From Allobosea sp. ASV33 (GTDB taxonomy: Bacteria; Pseudomonadota; Alphaproteobacteria; Rhizobiales; Beijerinckiaceae), in assembly GCF_016428755.1 (NCBI RefSeq), contig NZ_JAELTI010000012.1, positions 1-64,000 on the forward strand: a DNA stretch of 64,000 bases, given 5' to 3'. Below are positions 42,228 through 48,780 of the stretch, piece by piece. A program made the translations under genes and the position numbers. Every line of letters begins with the position of its first letter. Position 1 is the stretch's first letter. The notes beneath the pieces were generated by a model, which saw nothing but the letters and a program-made list of their open reading frames with translations, was not told the origin of the DNA and did not search any database.

Positions 42228-42877
42228 TGATCGCGAAACCAGCAGTCATCCGGCGGCGCGAGGTTTTCCTGCCGCCGTCGCGTCGTATCGTCCATCCGGT
42301 CCGGTGCAATATGCCCGGCACGCGCGGCGTGCGACCGACGAAGAACGTCGTTCCGCAGACCCTGAGTTTCGGGCCGGGCAGCTACAGCTTCACCTGGCCG
42401 GAATTCAACCAGATCGTGTTCGACCTCTCCGCCGCAGGTGGCGGTGGCGGCGGAGCGGTCACGCAGGATTATCAGGGGCATTCGTTCCCCGGCACTGACG
42501 GCAATCAGGGCGGCAACAGCTATATCGACCTGTCGGGCTTCACGCTGATGGCGACGGGCGGCGGCGGCGGCGGTGCCAACAATTATTCGGGCGGCACACA
42601 AGGCGTGCACGGCACTGGCCTCAACGGTGACAGCAATATCACGGCTGGCGGCGCGCCCGGCGGGGTCGGCGGTTCTCCGCAATTTTTTCAGGGCGGCTAT
42701 GGCGGCTATGGCGGCCGCGTCATCCGCACGGTTTTGGACGGCGCGATCGGCTCCCGGCTCTTCGGCCAGGTCTCGACCGTCGTCGTCGGATACGGCGGTT
42801 CCGGCGGCCAGAACGGCGGCATCTTCGGCTCGGCCGGGGCCGGCTCGGCCGGCTGGGCCACGATCACAATCTCTTAG
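42227..42877 (+). CDS. Glycine-rich tail adhesin candidate
   Basis: A 216-residue protein whose middle and end are glycine-rich (runs in AAGGGGGGGAV, TGGGGGGGANN, GGYGGYGGR). Such glycine-rich motifs occur in tail-tip adhesins of the gp38 type and in Gly-rich phage fibres. The ATG at 42227 forms TGATG with the preceding stop. Host binding is inferred from composition and position. Confidence 0.6.
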   Translation: MIAKPAVIRRREVFLPPSRRIVHPVRCNMPGTRGVRPTKNVVPQTLSFGPGSYSFTWPEFNQIVFDLSAAGGGGGGAVTQDYQGHSFPGTDGNQGGNSYIDLSGFTLMATGGGGGGANNYSGGTQGVHGTGLNGDSNITAGGAPGGVGGSPQFFQGGYGGYGGRVIRTVLDGAIGSRLFGQVSTVVVGYGGSGGQNGGIFGSAGAGSAGWATITIS

Positions 42878-42888
42878 GACAAATCATC

Positions 42889-43353
42889 ATGCGCGGGATC
42901 ACGAAGACCGTCGGCGGCACCGAAGTGCTGCGGGCGCGCGAGGGTACGCAATTCGTCTGGGACAAGGTGACGTATCCGTCTGACTTCATCGCCTTGCATA
43001 GCGACGAAGATCTGCGGGCGCTGGGCTTCTCCGTCGTCGACCTGCCCGAAGAGCGCAATATCGACCTGGCGCCGATCGCGGTTTCGCGACTTCAGTTCTT
43101 CAGGGCGCTCTGGTTGCGAGGCCTGATCACGCAACCCGAAGCTCTCGCGGCCGTGACCTTCACCGCGATCCCGCAGCGCCTTGCGGACCTGCTCGCCGAG
43201 CTTCCCGGCCCGCAAAGGGAGGAAGCCGAGATCATCGTAGCCGGCGCGGCCGAATTCTCGCTTGCTCAGCCGCTGACCATGGAGATCGGCACGAAGCTGA
43301 TGAGCGCGGCCGAGATCATTTCATTCTTCACCTTCGCGAAAGGACTGACCTGA
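42889..43353 (+). CDS. Hypothetical tail-region protein, 154 aa
   Basis: A 154-residue protein with two apparent sections: a beta-like N-terminus (VGGTEVLRAREGTQFVWDKV) and a helical C-terminus (FFRALWLRGLITQPEALAAV). The C-terminal part resembles the fibre-chaperone-like or base proteins of phage tails, but no family is assigned. Confidence 0.6.
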   Translation: MRGITKTVGGTEVLRAREGTQFVWDKVTYPSDFIALHSDEDLRALGFSVVDLPEERNIDLAPIAVSRLQFFRALWLRGLITQPEALAAVTFTAIPQRLADLLAELPGPQREEAEIIVAGAAEFSLAQPLTMEIGTKLMSAAEIISFFTFAKGLT

Positions 43354-43355
43354 CC

Positions 43356-43712
43356 ATGACGAAATTCATCGAGAACTGGCCGGACGGCTCCAACCGCGCC
43401 GCCTTCGCTCCGCCGGTCTGCGACTATGTCGAGGATATCGTCCTAGCCGCCGATGTCATCCGCCGGGTGCCGATCCCCGCCGGCAAGCGCTTCGCCGTGT
43501 TTTGCTTCGACGGCGATTTCCGTATGAAGATCGGCACGAATGTAACCGACCTCGTACTGCCGACCGCCTCCACCATCGATGGCAGCGGCTCTACGCTCAA
43601 CCCGGCGGCGCGACGCATTCCGCCCATGCTCCCCGACAACGTGACGCCGCCGACGCATTTCGTCCTGCGTGCACCGGCCATCTGCCGGGGCTCGATCGAG
43701 TTCTACGAGTAG
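43356..43712 (+). CDS. Hypothetical tail-region protein, 118 aa
   Basis: A 118-residue beta-rich protein (RVPIPAGKRFAVFCFDGDFR) two bases after the previous stop. It lies in the fibre cluster. Function unknown. Confidence 0.6.
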   Translation: MTKFIENWPDGSNRAAFAPPVCDYVEDIVLAADVIRRVPIPAGKRFAVFCFDGDFRMKIGTNVTDLVLPTASTIDGSGSTLNPAARRIPPMLPDNVTPPTHFVLRAPAICRGSIEFYE

Positions 43713-43720
43713 GCCGCTCG

Positions 43721-43924
43721 ATGCGGATCTTCTCGAAACCCGGGCCTGTCCAGGGGCGCGGCGTCTTCAGCACGCCCGGAGCGCTGAACGGGGGCCGTCA
43801 GGGCAGAACTGTGCCGGGCGGCTATGTCGCGCTGCGCACGAAGACCACCAACGGACCCTACATCATCCTGAGCGGCCTGAACCCGGATGGCTCCCGCTCC
43901 AATCTCATTGGAAAGGCCTCCTGA
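43721..43924 (+). CDS. Small hypothetical tail-region protein, 67 aa
   Basis: A 67-residue basic, Gly-rich protein (GPVQGRGVFSTPGALNGGRQ). Its stop shares one base with the ATG of the SGNH hydrolase (TGATG). Real by coupling and composition; function unknown. Confidence 0.5.
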   Translation: MRIFSKPGPVQGRGVFSTPGALNGGRQGRTVPGGYVALRTKTTNGPYIILSGLNPDGSRSNLIGKAS

Positions 43925-45099
43925 TGGCTGGCGAAATCGAACTGCTGCCCACGCGCGATCTCACATATCGGCTGGGCCATGACGTCGACGGCTTTGCGGC
44001 GCGCTCGCCCGTTGACGTGTATTTCCGCAAGCCTGGCAATCTGCGCAAATGGCAGGCTGCGCTGGCGAAGGTACGCGCCGGCTTGGGCCGAGCCAGAGTG
44101 GTCTTCATCGGGGACAGCAAGACTGTGGGCAATGGCGCTGGCACGAGTTCGGCCAATACGTGGTCCACTGCGGCGGAGCCTCGGTCCAAGATCGCTCACG
44201 TCGTCAGGCAGCTCAACGCAGCGGGTATTCCGGCCAATCGTCAGGCGTGGTTCGGCACGAACGCCTTCGCCAGTCCGGCGATCAAGATCGCGTATGATCC
44301 GCGCTTGTCTGGCCTAGCGAACTGGACAGGGGGCAATGCGACGCTCGGCGGCAACTTCTTCGCAACCAACCTGACAAACTCCCTCACGTTCACGCCAGAG
44401 GGGCAATGCGACACGCTGGAAACCTATTACAAGCAGCGGTCGGGCGACGGCACCTTTACGATCAACGCTGATGGCGGAGCAACTCTGGCCACGCTGAGCG
44501 GCAATTCGCCGACTGATGGCTACCTGAAGAATACGGTCACTGTGGCGAAGGGCGCCCATGCCTTTAACATCCAGCGCACTGGGGGGAGCTTCGTTTCGAT
44601 CGGCGGCATGCTGACCTATGACAGCGCCGTCCCTGCGATCGACGTTATAAACGGGGGCGCCTTTGGCACGGTCTCTTCGTTCCATACATCCGGTAACGGT
44701 TCCTGGGCAGCGGCCAATGTCCTGCTGGTCATCCTGCCCGATCTTGTCATCATCCAGCTCGGCTCTAACGACCTCAACACCAATGTCGATGTCGCGACCT
44801 ATACCGCCAACATCCTCGACATCATCACGAAGGCGAAGGCCGCGGGCGCCGATGTGGTGCTGGAAATCGCCACCTTCGCCAACGTGGGCGGTTACGGCAC
44901 GGATGAGCAGCGCGAGGCTTACCGCCAAGCACTTATCAGGCTTGGATCGACGTATGGATGTGTCGTCGTCGACCACGCGGCGCGTTTCGTCAGCTTCTCG
45001 AACGCCAATGCGATCGGACTGATGCGCGACGCTATCCACGAGACCGAACCCGGCTATGCCGACGAGGCGCAGGCGCTCGTGAGTGCGCTGCTGTTTTGA
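43924..45099 (+). CDS. SGNH/GDSL-family hydrolase in the tail cluster
   Basis: A 391-residue SGNH hydrolase. Block I is VVFIGDSKTVGNG with the nucleophile at about residue 65. A Gly/Asn oxyanion region follows (TSSANTWST), block III is IIQLGSNDLNTN, and the terminal Asp/His pair is in RDAIHETEPGYADEA. An insert between blocks I and III is beta-rich (about residues 130-250). It could deacylate host surface polysaccharide during adsorption, as tail-associated esterases do. That function is inferred from family and location. The ATG forms TGATG with the previous stop. Confidence 0.85.
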   Translation: MAGEIELLPTRDLTYRLGHDVDGFAARSPVDVYFRKPGNLRKWQAALAKVRAGLGRARVVFIGDSKTVGNGAGTSSANTWSTAAEPRSKIAHVVRQLNAAGIPANRQAWFGTNAFASPAIKIAYDPRLSGLANWTGGNATLGGNFFATNLTNSLTFTPEGQCDTLETYYKQRSGDGTFTINADGGATLATLSGNSPTDGYLKNTVTVAKGAHAFNIQRTGGSFVSIGGMLTYDSAVPAIDVINGGAFGTVSSFHTSGNGSWAAANVLLVILPDLVIIQLGSNDLNTNVDVATYTANILDIITKAKAAGADVVLEIATFANVGGYGTDEQREAYRQALIRLGSTYGCVVVDHAARFVSFSNANAIGLMRDAIHETEPGYADEAQALVSALLF

Positions 45100-45179
45100 T
45101 TATCTGGCTTGGCATCGTCTGGCTCGCCTGCGCGGCGGCCTTCCTCGATATGGCGGAAAACGCCCCCATTATCGACTGA
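45096..45179 (+). CDS. 27-aa hydrophobic peptide coupled to the hydrolase gene
   Basis: The TTG at 45096 shares bases with the preceding TGA (TTGA), the same coupling used elsewhere in this phage. The product is a single hydrophobic segment (IIWLGIVWLACAAAFLDMA) with an acidic tail, consistent with a small membrane peptide. A strong terminator follows immediately. It is short, so it is uncertain. Confidence 0.4.
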   Translation: MIIWLGIVWLACAAAFLDMAENAPIID

Positions 45180-45182
45180 CCC

Positions 45183-45205
45183 GCCCGCCTCGAGCGGGCT
45201 TTTTT
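45183..45205 (+). terminator. Rho-independent terminator after the tail genes
   Basis: GCCCGC (45183-45188) pairs with GCGGGC (45194-45199) around a CTCGA loop, followed by six T. It ends the structural operon before the lysis genes. Confidence 0.85.
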
Positions 45206-45222
45206 GTGCCCGGAGTATCCTC

Positions 45223-45870
45223 ATGTTTGCATTGACCCCGGCCGATGAGCAGAAGCTCGTCGGTGTTCACCCGCGCCTGGTCGCAGTCGTTCGTCGCGCG
45301 GCGCAGGCCTCGCCGATGCGGTTCCGCGTCGTTGAGGGCTTGCGCTCGATCGAGCGACAGCGCGAGCTCGTCGCCAGCGGCGCCTCGACGACGATGAACA
45401 GCCGGCACCTGACCGGCCATGCCGTCGATATCGCGCCGGCGGACGAGAACGGCAAGATCTCCTGGGACTGGCCGCTCTATCGCAAGCTCGCGCCGATTAT
45501 GAAGGCGGCGGCCAAGGCCGAGGGCGTGCCGATCGAGTGGGGCGGAGATTGGAAGTCGTTCAAGGACGGTCCGCATTGGCAGTTGCCCTTCTCGCAGTTC
45601 CCAAAGGCGCAGCGTTTCGCTGCCGATGTCGAATCGGCACCGCCCTACACGCTCGAAACGGAATCGGCCGCCGCGACCAAGTCCGTCACCACGGCCGCCG
45701 GCGGCTCGGCGATCGGCGCCGCCTTGGCTCTCGAACCGCTCGGCAAGGCGGTCGACACGCTGACCTCGCAGCAGGCCGAGCTGACGAGCGGCGACGTCGT
45801 CCGGATTGCGCTGGCGCTCGCGATCATCGGCCTGACCGGGTGGATCGCCTGGCGCAAGGCCAAGTCATGA
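45223..45870 (+). CDS. M15-family peptidase endolysin with C-terminal membrane anchor
   Basis: A 215-residue cell-wall peptidase of the D-Ala-D-Ala/VanY-like M15 group. The metal ligands lie in SRHLTGHAVDIAP (His/Asp) and DGPHWQL (distal His), with the Glu in VPIEWGGDW. After a linker (about residues 135-185), a single hydrophobic segment (IALALAIIGLTGWIAW) lies at the C-terminus. This suggests membrane tethering instead of a free endolysin. It is first in the lysis cassette, after the terminator. Confidence 0.85.
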   Translation: MFALTPADEQKLVGVHPRLVAVVRRAAQASPMRFRVVEGLRSIERQRELVASGASTTMNSRHLTGHAVDIAPADENGKISWDWPLYRKLAPIMKAAAKAEGVPIEWGGDWKSFKDGPHWQLPFSQFPKAQRFAADVESAPPYTLETESAAATKSVTTAAGGSAIGAALALEPLGKAVDTLTSQQAELTSGDVVRIALALAIIGLTGWIAWRKAKS

Positions 45871-46109
45871 ACCTGCTCTCGTCGCTCTGGGCCCGTCTCG
45901 CCGGCGTCGCCGCGGCGATCGGCGCCGGCCTGGTCGTCGCGCTCGGCATCTACGTCAAGGGCCGCGGCGATCAGAAATCGAAATCCGAAACCGAGGACCT
46001 GCGCAATGCCATCGATATCCGTTCGAAAGGCGAGGGTGCCCGCCGCGCTGCTGATGCTGGCCATGCTGCCGGCAAACTGCGCGACGACGACGGGTGGCGG
46101 CGAGACTAG
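45867..46109 (+). CDS. Inner-membrane spanin candidate (Rz-like)
   Basis: An 80-residue protein with an N-terminal membrane segment (LAGVAAAIGAGLVVALGIYV) and a charged helical periplasmic part (RGDQKSKSETEDLRNAID). The second, lipoprotein-like gene starts inside it in another frame, the classical Rz/Rz1 arrangement. The ATG overlaps the endolysin stop. Confidence 0.65.
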   Translation: MNLLSSLWARLAGVAAAIGAGLVVALGIYVKGRGDQKSKSETEDLRNAIDIRSKGEGARRAADAGHAAGKLRDDDGWRRD

Positions 46110-46236
46110 GGCCGCCCTATGCGATCAGTTCCGGCCGGTACGTTGGTCGATCAAGGATACCGACGAGACGATCGCACAGAACAAGGCCAACAACGCGGTG
46201 GGGGTGGCCGTCTGCGACTGGAGGCCGGGCGCTTGA
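46006..46236 (+). CDS. Outer-membrane spanin candidate (Rz1-like), nested
   Basis: A 76-residue product starting inside the Rz-like gene in the +1 frame, with a GAGGAC ribosome site before the ATG. It has a basic start, a hydrophobic signal segment (AALLMLAML) and Cys at about residue 25. The residues before the Cys (LPAN) are not a canonical lipobox, so lipidation is uncertain. The gene extends beyond the Rz stop. Confidence 0.55.
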   Translation: MPSISVRKARVPAALLMLAMLPANCATTTGGGETRAALCDQFRPVRWSIKDTDETIAQNKANNAVGVAVCDWRPGA

Positions 46237-46670
46237 TCGCGCCCGCCCGGCCGTCGGCCGGCCCCTACAGCTCGAACCGCCTATTCGAATGGATCATGGC
46301 GGGCGGCCTGCTGCTGATGGCTTTCACGCTAGCGCTCCCCGGCGATTCGCTCGACCGGGGGACGCTTCGCCTCCTCGCGGAGAATGGTGCCAGTGAGGAA
46401 GCCATGGCGGTGACGCTCGCCTGTATCGGTTCGATGCGCGCGATCGCGCTCTTCGCCAACGGAAAGCTGCCCGTCTATGGGCCGCTAATGCGCTATGCCG
46501 GCTCCTTCGTCGGGGCCTTCGCCTGGGCAATGCTGATGGTCCCGCTGGTCTGGGACAGCATGCTCTCGGGCAAGGTTTCGATCTTCGTGCCGCTCCTAGG
46601 AATGCTGACACTCGGAGAGCTGATCTCCGTTTACCGGGCGGTGAGAGATGGCGGATTTCGCAGGCGCTGA
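46233..46670 (+). CDS. Holin-like membrane protein, 145 aa
   Basis: A 145-residue protein with about four hydrophobic segments (around residues 20-35, 55-70, 85-105 and 110-130) in the lysis cassette. The TTG start overlaps the preceding stop (TTGA). Position and topology suggest a holin; no family motif was recognised. Confidence 0.6.
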   Translation: MIAPARPSAGPYSSNRLFEWIMAGGLLLMAFTLALPGDSLDRGTLRLLAENGASEEAMAVTLACIGSMRAIALFANGKLPVYGPLMRYAGSFVGAFAWAMLMVPLVWDSMLSGKVSIFVPLLGMLTLGELISVYRAVRDGGFRRR

Positions 46671-47016
46671 GATACTGAAACCCTTCCCGCTACTGCAGCT
46701 GGCCGCCGGCGTCGTCGTCATCATCCTGGCGATCTTTATGACGCTGAGGGCGGCGAAGGACAACAAGAAGGACGGGCACATTGCGCCGCAGGGGCATGAC
46801 CCGCTCGGCCTGACGATCCAGGCCAATCAAATCGTCGGCATGCTTGGTACGGCCTGCGAACTGCTGCGGCAGGTCCTCGGCGAGCTCCGCGATATCAACA
46901 CGGAGCAGGTGAAGACCAACTCCCGCCTCGGCGAGCTGAAGGACGCCAACGGCTCCGAGCTCGAGCATGTCCGCGAGGCGATCGAGCGCTGTGCGCCGCG
47001 GCGGCGTTCCTCCTAG
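46648..47016 (+). CDS. Single-pass membrane protein of the lysis cassette, 122 aa
   Basis: One hydrophobic segment (LQLAAGVVVIILAIFMTL) follows a short N-terminus. A charged helical C-terminal domain comes next (LLRQVLGELRDINTEQVKTN). It overlaps the holin candidate by 23 bases. It could be an antiholin or spanin-related protein; this is unresolved. Confidence 0.6.
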   Translation: MADFAGAEILKPFPLLQLAAGVVVIILAIFMTLRAAKDNKKDGHIAPQGHDPLGLTIQANQIVGMLGTACELLRQVLGELRDINTEQVKTNSRLGELKDANGSELEHVREAIERCAPRRRSS

Positions 47017-47026
47017 CGAGTTCGCC

Positions 47027-47251
47027 TCAAAGTGTCCCGAATGGCTTTCCGTCGCGAGTATGCCACGCGGGACGGCTCGCAGGATTGCGGCGTCCGCATT
47101 TCGTGCAGCGATATCCGTTGCCGAGCTGCGGGATCTCTAGGGTCTCGTCCCACCCATCCACACAGATATCGACATGGTGATTACACGGGGCTGAGCACCA
47201 CAGCGAAATCGAACGCACGCGGTGCGTACGCATATTGGCAATGGTCATCAT
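47027..47251 (-). CDS. Small zinc-ribbon-like protein on the opposite strand, 74 aa
   Basis: A 74-residue product with CSAPC and RCTKCGRR motifs, i.e. a CxxxC/CxxC pair that can bind zinc, and a conserved-looking ISLWC and SRPAWH. The cysteine spacing makes it more credible than the plus-strand alternatives. It opposes the lysis genes and lies beside the methylase gene. Function unknown. Confidence 0.65.
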   Translation of the reverse strand: MMTIANMRTHRVRSISLWCSAPCNHHVDICVDGWDETLEIPQLGNGYRCTKCGRRNPASRPAWHTRDGKPFGTL

Positions 47252-47432
47252 GACCGGGCCAAAGCCTCTTTTCTCCGCCGGCCTTGCCGGCGGGGCTCAT
47301 CGGCCACAAGGCCGACTTGCCGCGGGCTCGACCTGGCAGAAGGTCCCGCGATGCCTGACCACTTCCGTGAAGGCAACCCGCCGTGCGCGCCGGCGCGCAC
47401 GCAGACGGTTGCATGTTCCCGGATCGTTCTCA

Positions 47433-48275
47433 ATGCCTCCCGATGAGTTCCGCACCGTTATGCCGGTGCGCCCGCCCGCCGCCTATATCGGCGGGAAGAA
47501 GCAGCTCGCCGCGCGCATCGTCGCGCTGATCGAGCGCATCCCGCATCAGAGCTATGCCGAGCCGTTCGTCGGCATGGGCGGAGTGTTCCTCCGCCGCGGC
47601 GCCGTGCCGAAGGCCGAGATCATCAACGACGTCTCGGCCGATGTCACAACGCTCTTCCGCATCCTGCAGCGCCACTATGTGGCCTTCATGGATACACTGC
47701 GTTTCCAGCTCACCAGCCGCCGGGATTTCGAGCGGCTGCTCTCGGTCGACCCGTCGACCTTGACCGATCTTGAGCGCTCAGCGCGGTTCCTCTACCTGCA
47801 GCGCCTTGCCTTCGGCGGCAAGGTCGTCGGTCGCAGCTTCGGCGTCTCGCCGGGACTGCCCGGGCGCTTCGACGTCACGAAGCTCGCGCCCCTCCTGGCC
47901 GATATCGCCGAGCGGCTCGCCGGCGTCATCATCGAGAATCTTCCCTTCGAGACCTTCATCGATCGCTATGACGGGCCTGGCGTCCTGTTCTACCTCGACC
48001 CGCCGTATCACGGCTGCGAGGGAGACTATGGCGCCGGCGTTTTCGACCGCGCCTCCTTTCGCCGGCTGGCGAATCGGCTTGCCCGGCTGAAAGGGGCCTT
48101 CGTTCTATCGATCAACGACACGCCGGACATCCGCGAGATCTTCGCGGCGTTCGCGCTCGAGGAAGTCAGCCTCACCTACACGATCACGGATGGCGCTGCG
48201 ACCGAGGCCCGGGAGCTGATCATCATGCCAGCCGGTCTGCAGCTCCGTCCCGATCGACAGCCTTCCTTGCTCTGA
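47433..48275 (+). CDS. D12-class DNA adenine methylase
   Basis: A 280-residue N6-adenine methyltransferase. The SAM-binding motif appears as AAYIGGKKQLA and AEPFVGMGGVF, and the catalytic DPPY is in FYLDPPYHG (about residue 190). This is the Dam-like D12 group, whose usual target is GATC, but the target here is not provable by eye. It is the last phage gene before attR and may protect phage DNA or mark lysogen DNA. The ATG at 47433 begins MPPDEF; the upstream frame is shadow. Confidence 0.9.
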   Translation: MPPDEFRTVMPVRPPAAYIGGKKQLAARIVALIERIPHQSYAEPFVGMGGVFLRRGAVPKAEIINDVSADVTTLFRILQRHYVAFMDTLRFQLTSRRDFERLLSVDPSTLTDLERSARFLYLQRLAFGGKVVGRSFGVSPGLPGRFDVTKLAPLLADIAERLAGVIIENLPFETFIDRYDGPGVLFYLDPPYHGCEGDYGAGVFDRASFRRLANRLARLKGAFVLSINDTPDIREIFAAFALEEVSLTYTITDGAATEARELIIMPAGLQLRPDRQPSLL

Positions 48276-48307
48276 GGCTGATGGGGACGGCCGATCTGAT
48301 TCCGAAA

Positions 48308-48328
48308 CTGTCGGTATTTCTGTCGGTC
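48308..48328 (+). repeat. Candidate integrase arm sites, right end
   Basis: CTGTCGGTA and CTGTCGGTC start 12 bases apart, in the same order and orientation as the pair at 4449-4467 in the int gene. The distance to attR is 49 bases. The matching pairs at both ends suggest arm-type sites for Int. Confidence 0.55.
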
Positions 48329-48331
48329 AAA

Positions 48332-48351
48332 GAAAAAGGCCCCGAAGGGCC
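48332..48351 (-). terminator. Phage-supplied terminator for tRNA-Pro
   Basis: On the minus strand GGCCC-TTCG-GGGCC is followed by TTTTTCTTT, a canonical UUCG-loop terminator. It lies just downstream of the restored tRNA-Pro and replaces the original terminator, now 44 kb away at 4264-4289. Confidence 0.8.
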
Positions 48352-48376
48352 ATTGTCTCAAATACTTGAAATGTAC

Positions 48377-48433
48377 CGGGAAATTTTGGTCGGAGTGGCA
48401 GGATTTGAACCTGCGACCCCCTCGTCCCGAACG
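48377..48433. repeat. attR: 57-bp repeat within tRNA-Pro
   Basis: It is identical to 4309-4365. This copy completes the functional tRNA-Pro, so the phage brought the 3' part of the tRNA with it. The tRNA gene is intact after integration. Confidence 0.95.
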
Positions 48434-48463
48434 AGGTGCTCTACCAGGCTGAGCCACACTCCG
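48387..48463 (-). tRNA. tRNA-Pro (CGG anticodon)
   Basis: A 77-base cloverleaf including encoded CCA. Acceptor CGGAGTG pairs with CACTCCG; the anticodon arm is CCTCG-TTCGGGA-CGAGG with anticodon CGG; the T arm is GCAGG-TTCAAAT-CCTGC. It serves as the phage attachment target. Confidence 0.97.
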
Positions 48464-48611
48464 ATCCGCTGGTGGCCGGCTTATAGCCAGCACGCGGCCC
48501 GGGCGCAACAGGCTCTTTGCAGGTTGTGGAGGAAATCTTGCGGCGCAGGCGAGGGCGAGGCGGCTTGACGGTTGCGTGCCGCGCCGCCGCGTTCTAGAAG
48601 GCGCCCCACAT

Positions 48612-48686
48612 TGGGGCGTCGCCAAGCGGTAAGGCAGCGGTTTTTGGTACCGCCATGCGGAGGTTCGAATCCTCCCGCCCCAGCCA
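48612..48686 (+). tRNA. tRNA-Gln (TTG anticodon)
   Basis: A 75-base cloverleaf with encoded CCA. Acceptor TGGGGCG pairs with CGCCCCA; the anticodon arm is GCGGT-TTTTGGT-ACCGC with anticodon TTG; the T arm is GGAGG-TTCGAAT-CCTCC. A tyrosine recombinase gene follows directly, so its 3' end is the likely attachment site of the second element. Confidence 0.97.
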
Positions 48687-48780
48687 GTTTCTCTTAAAGC
48701 ACTGTCATCGCAGCGGTTTCTCTGCCCTTTCCGGGGCGGCAACGCGATTTGCCCACCCGGTTGCTACAAAGGGCACCGCT

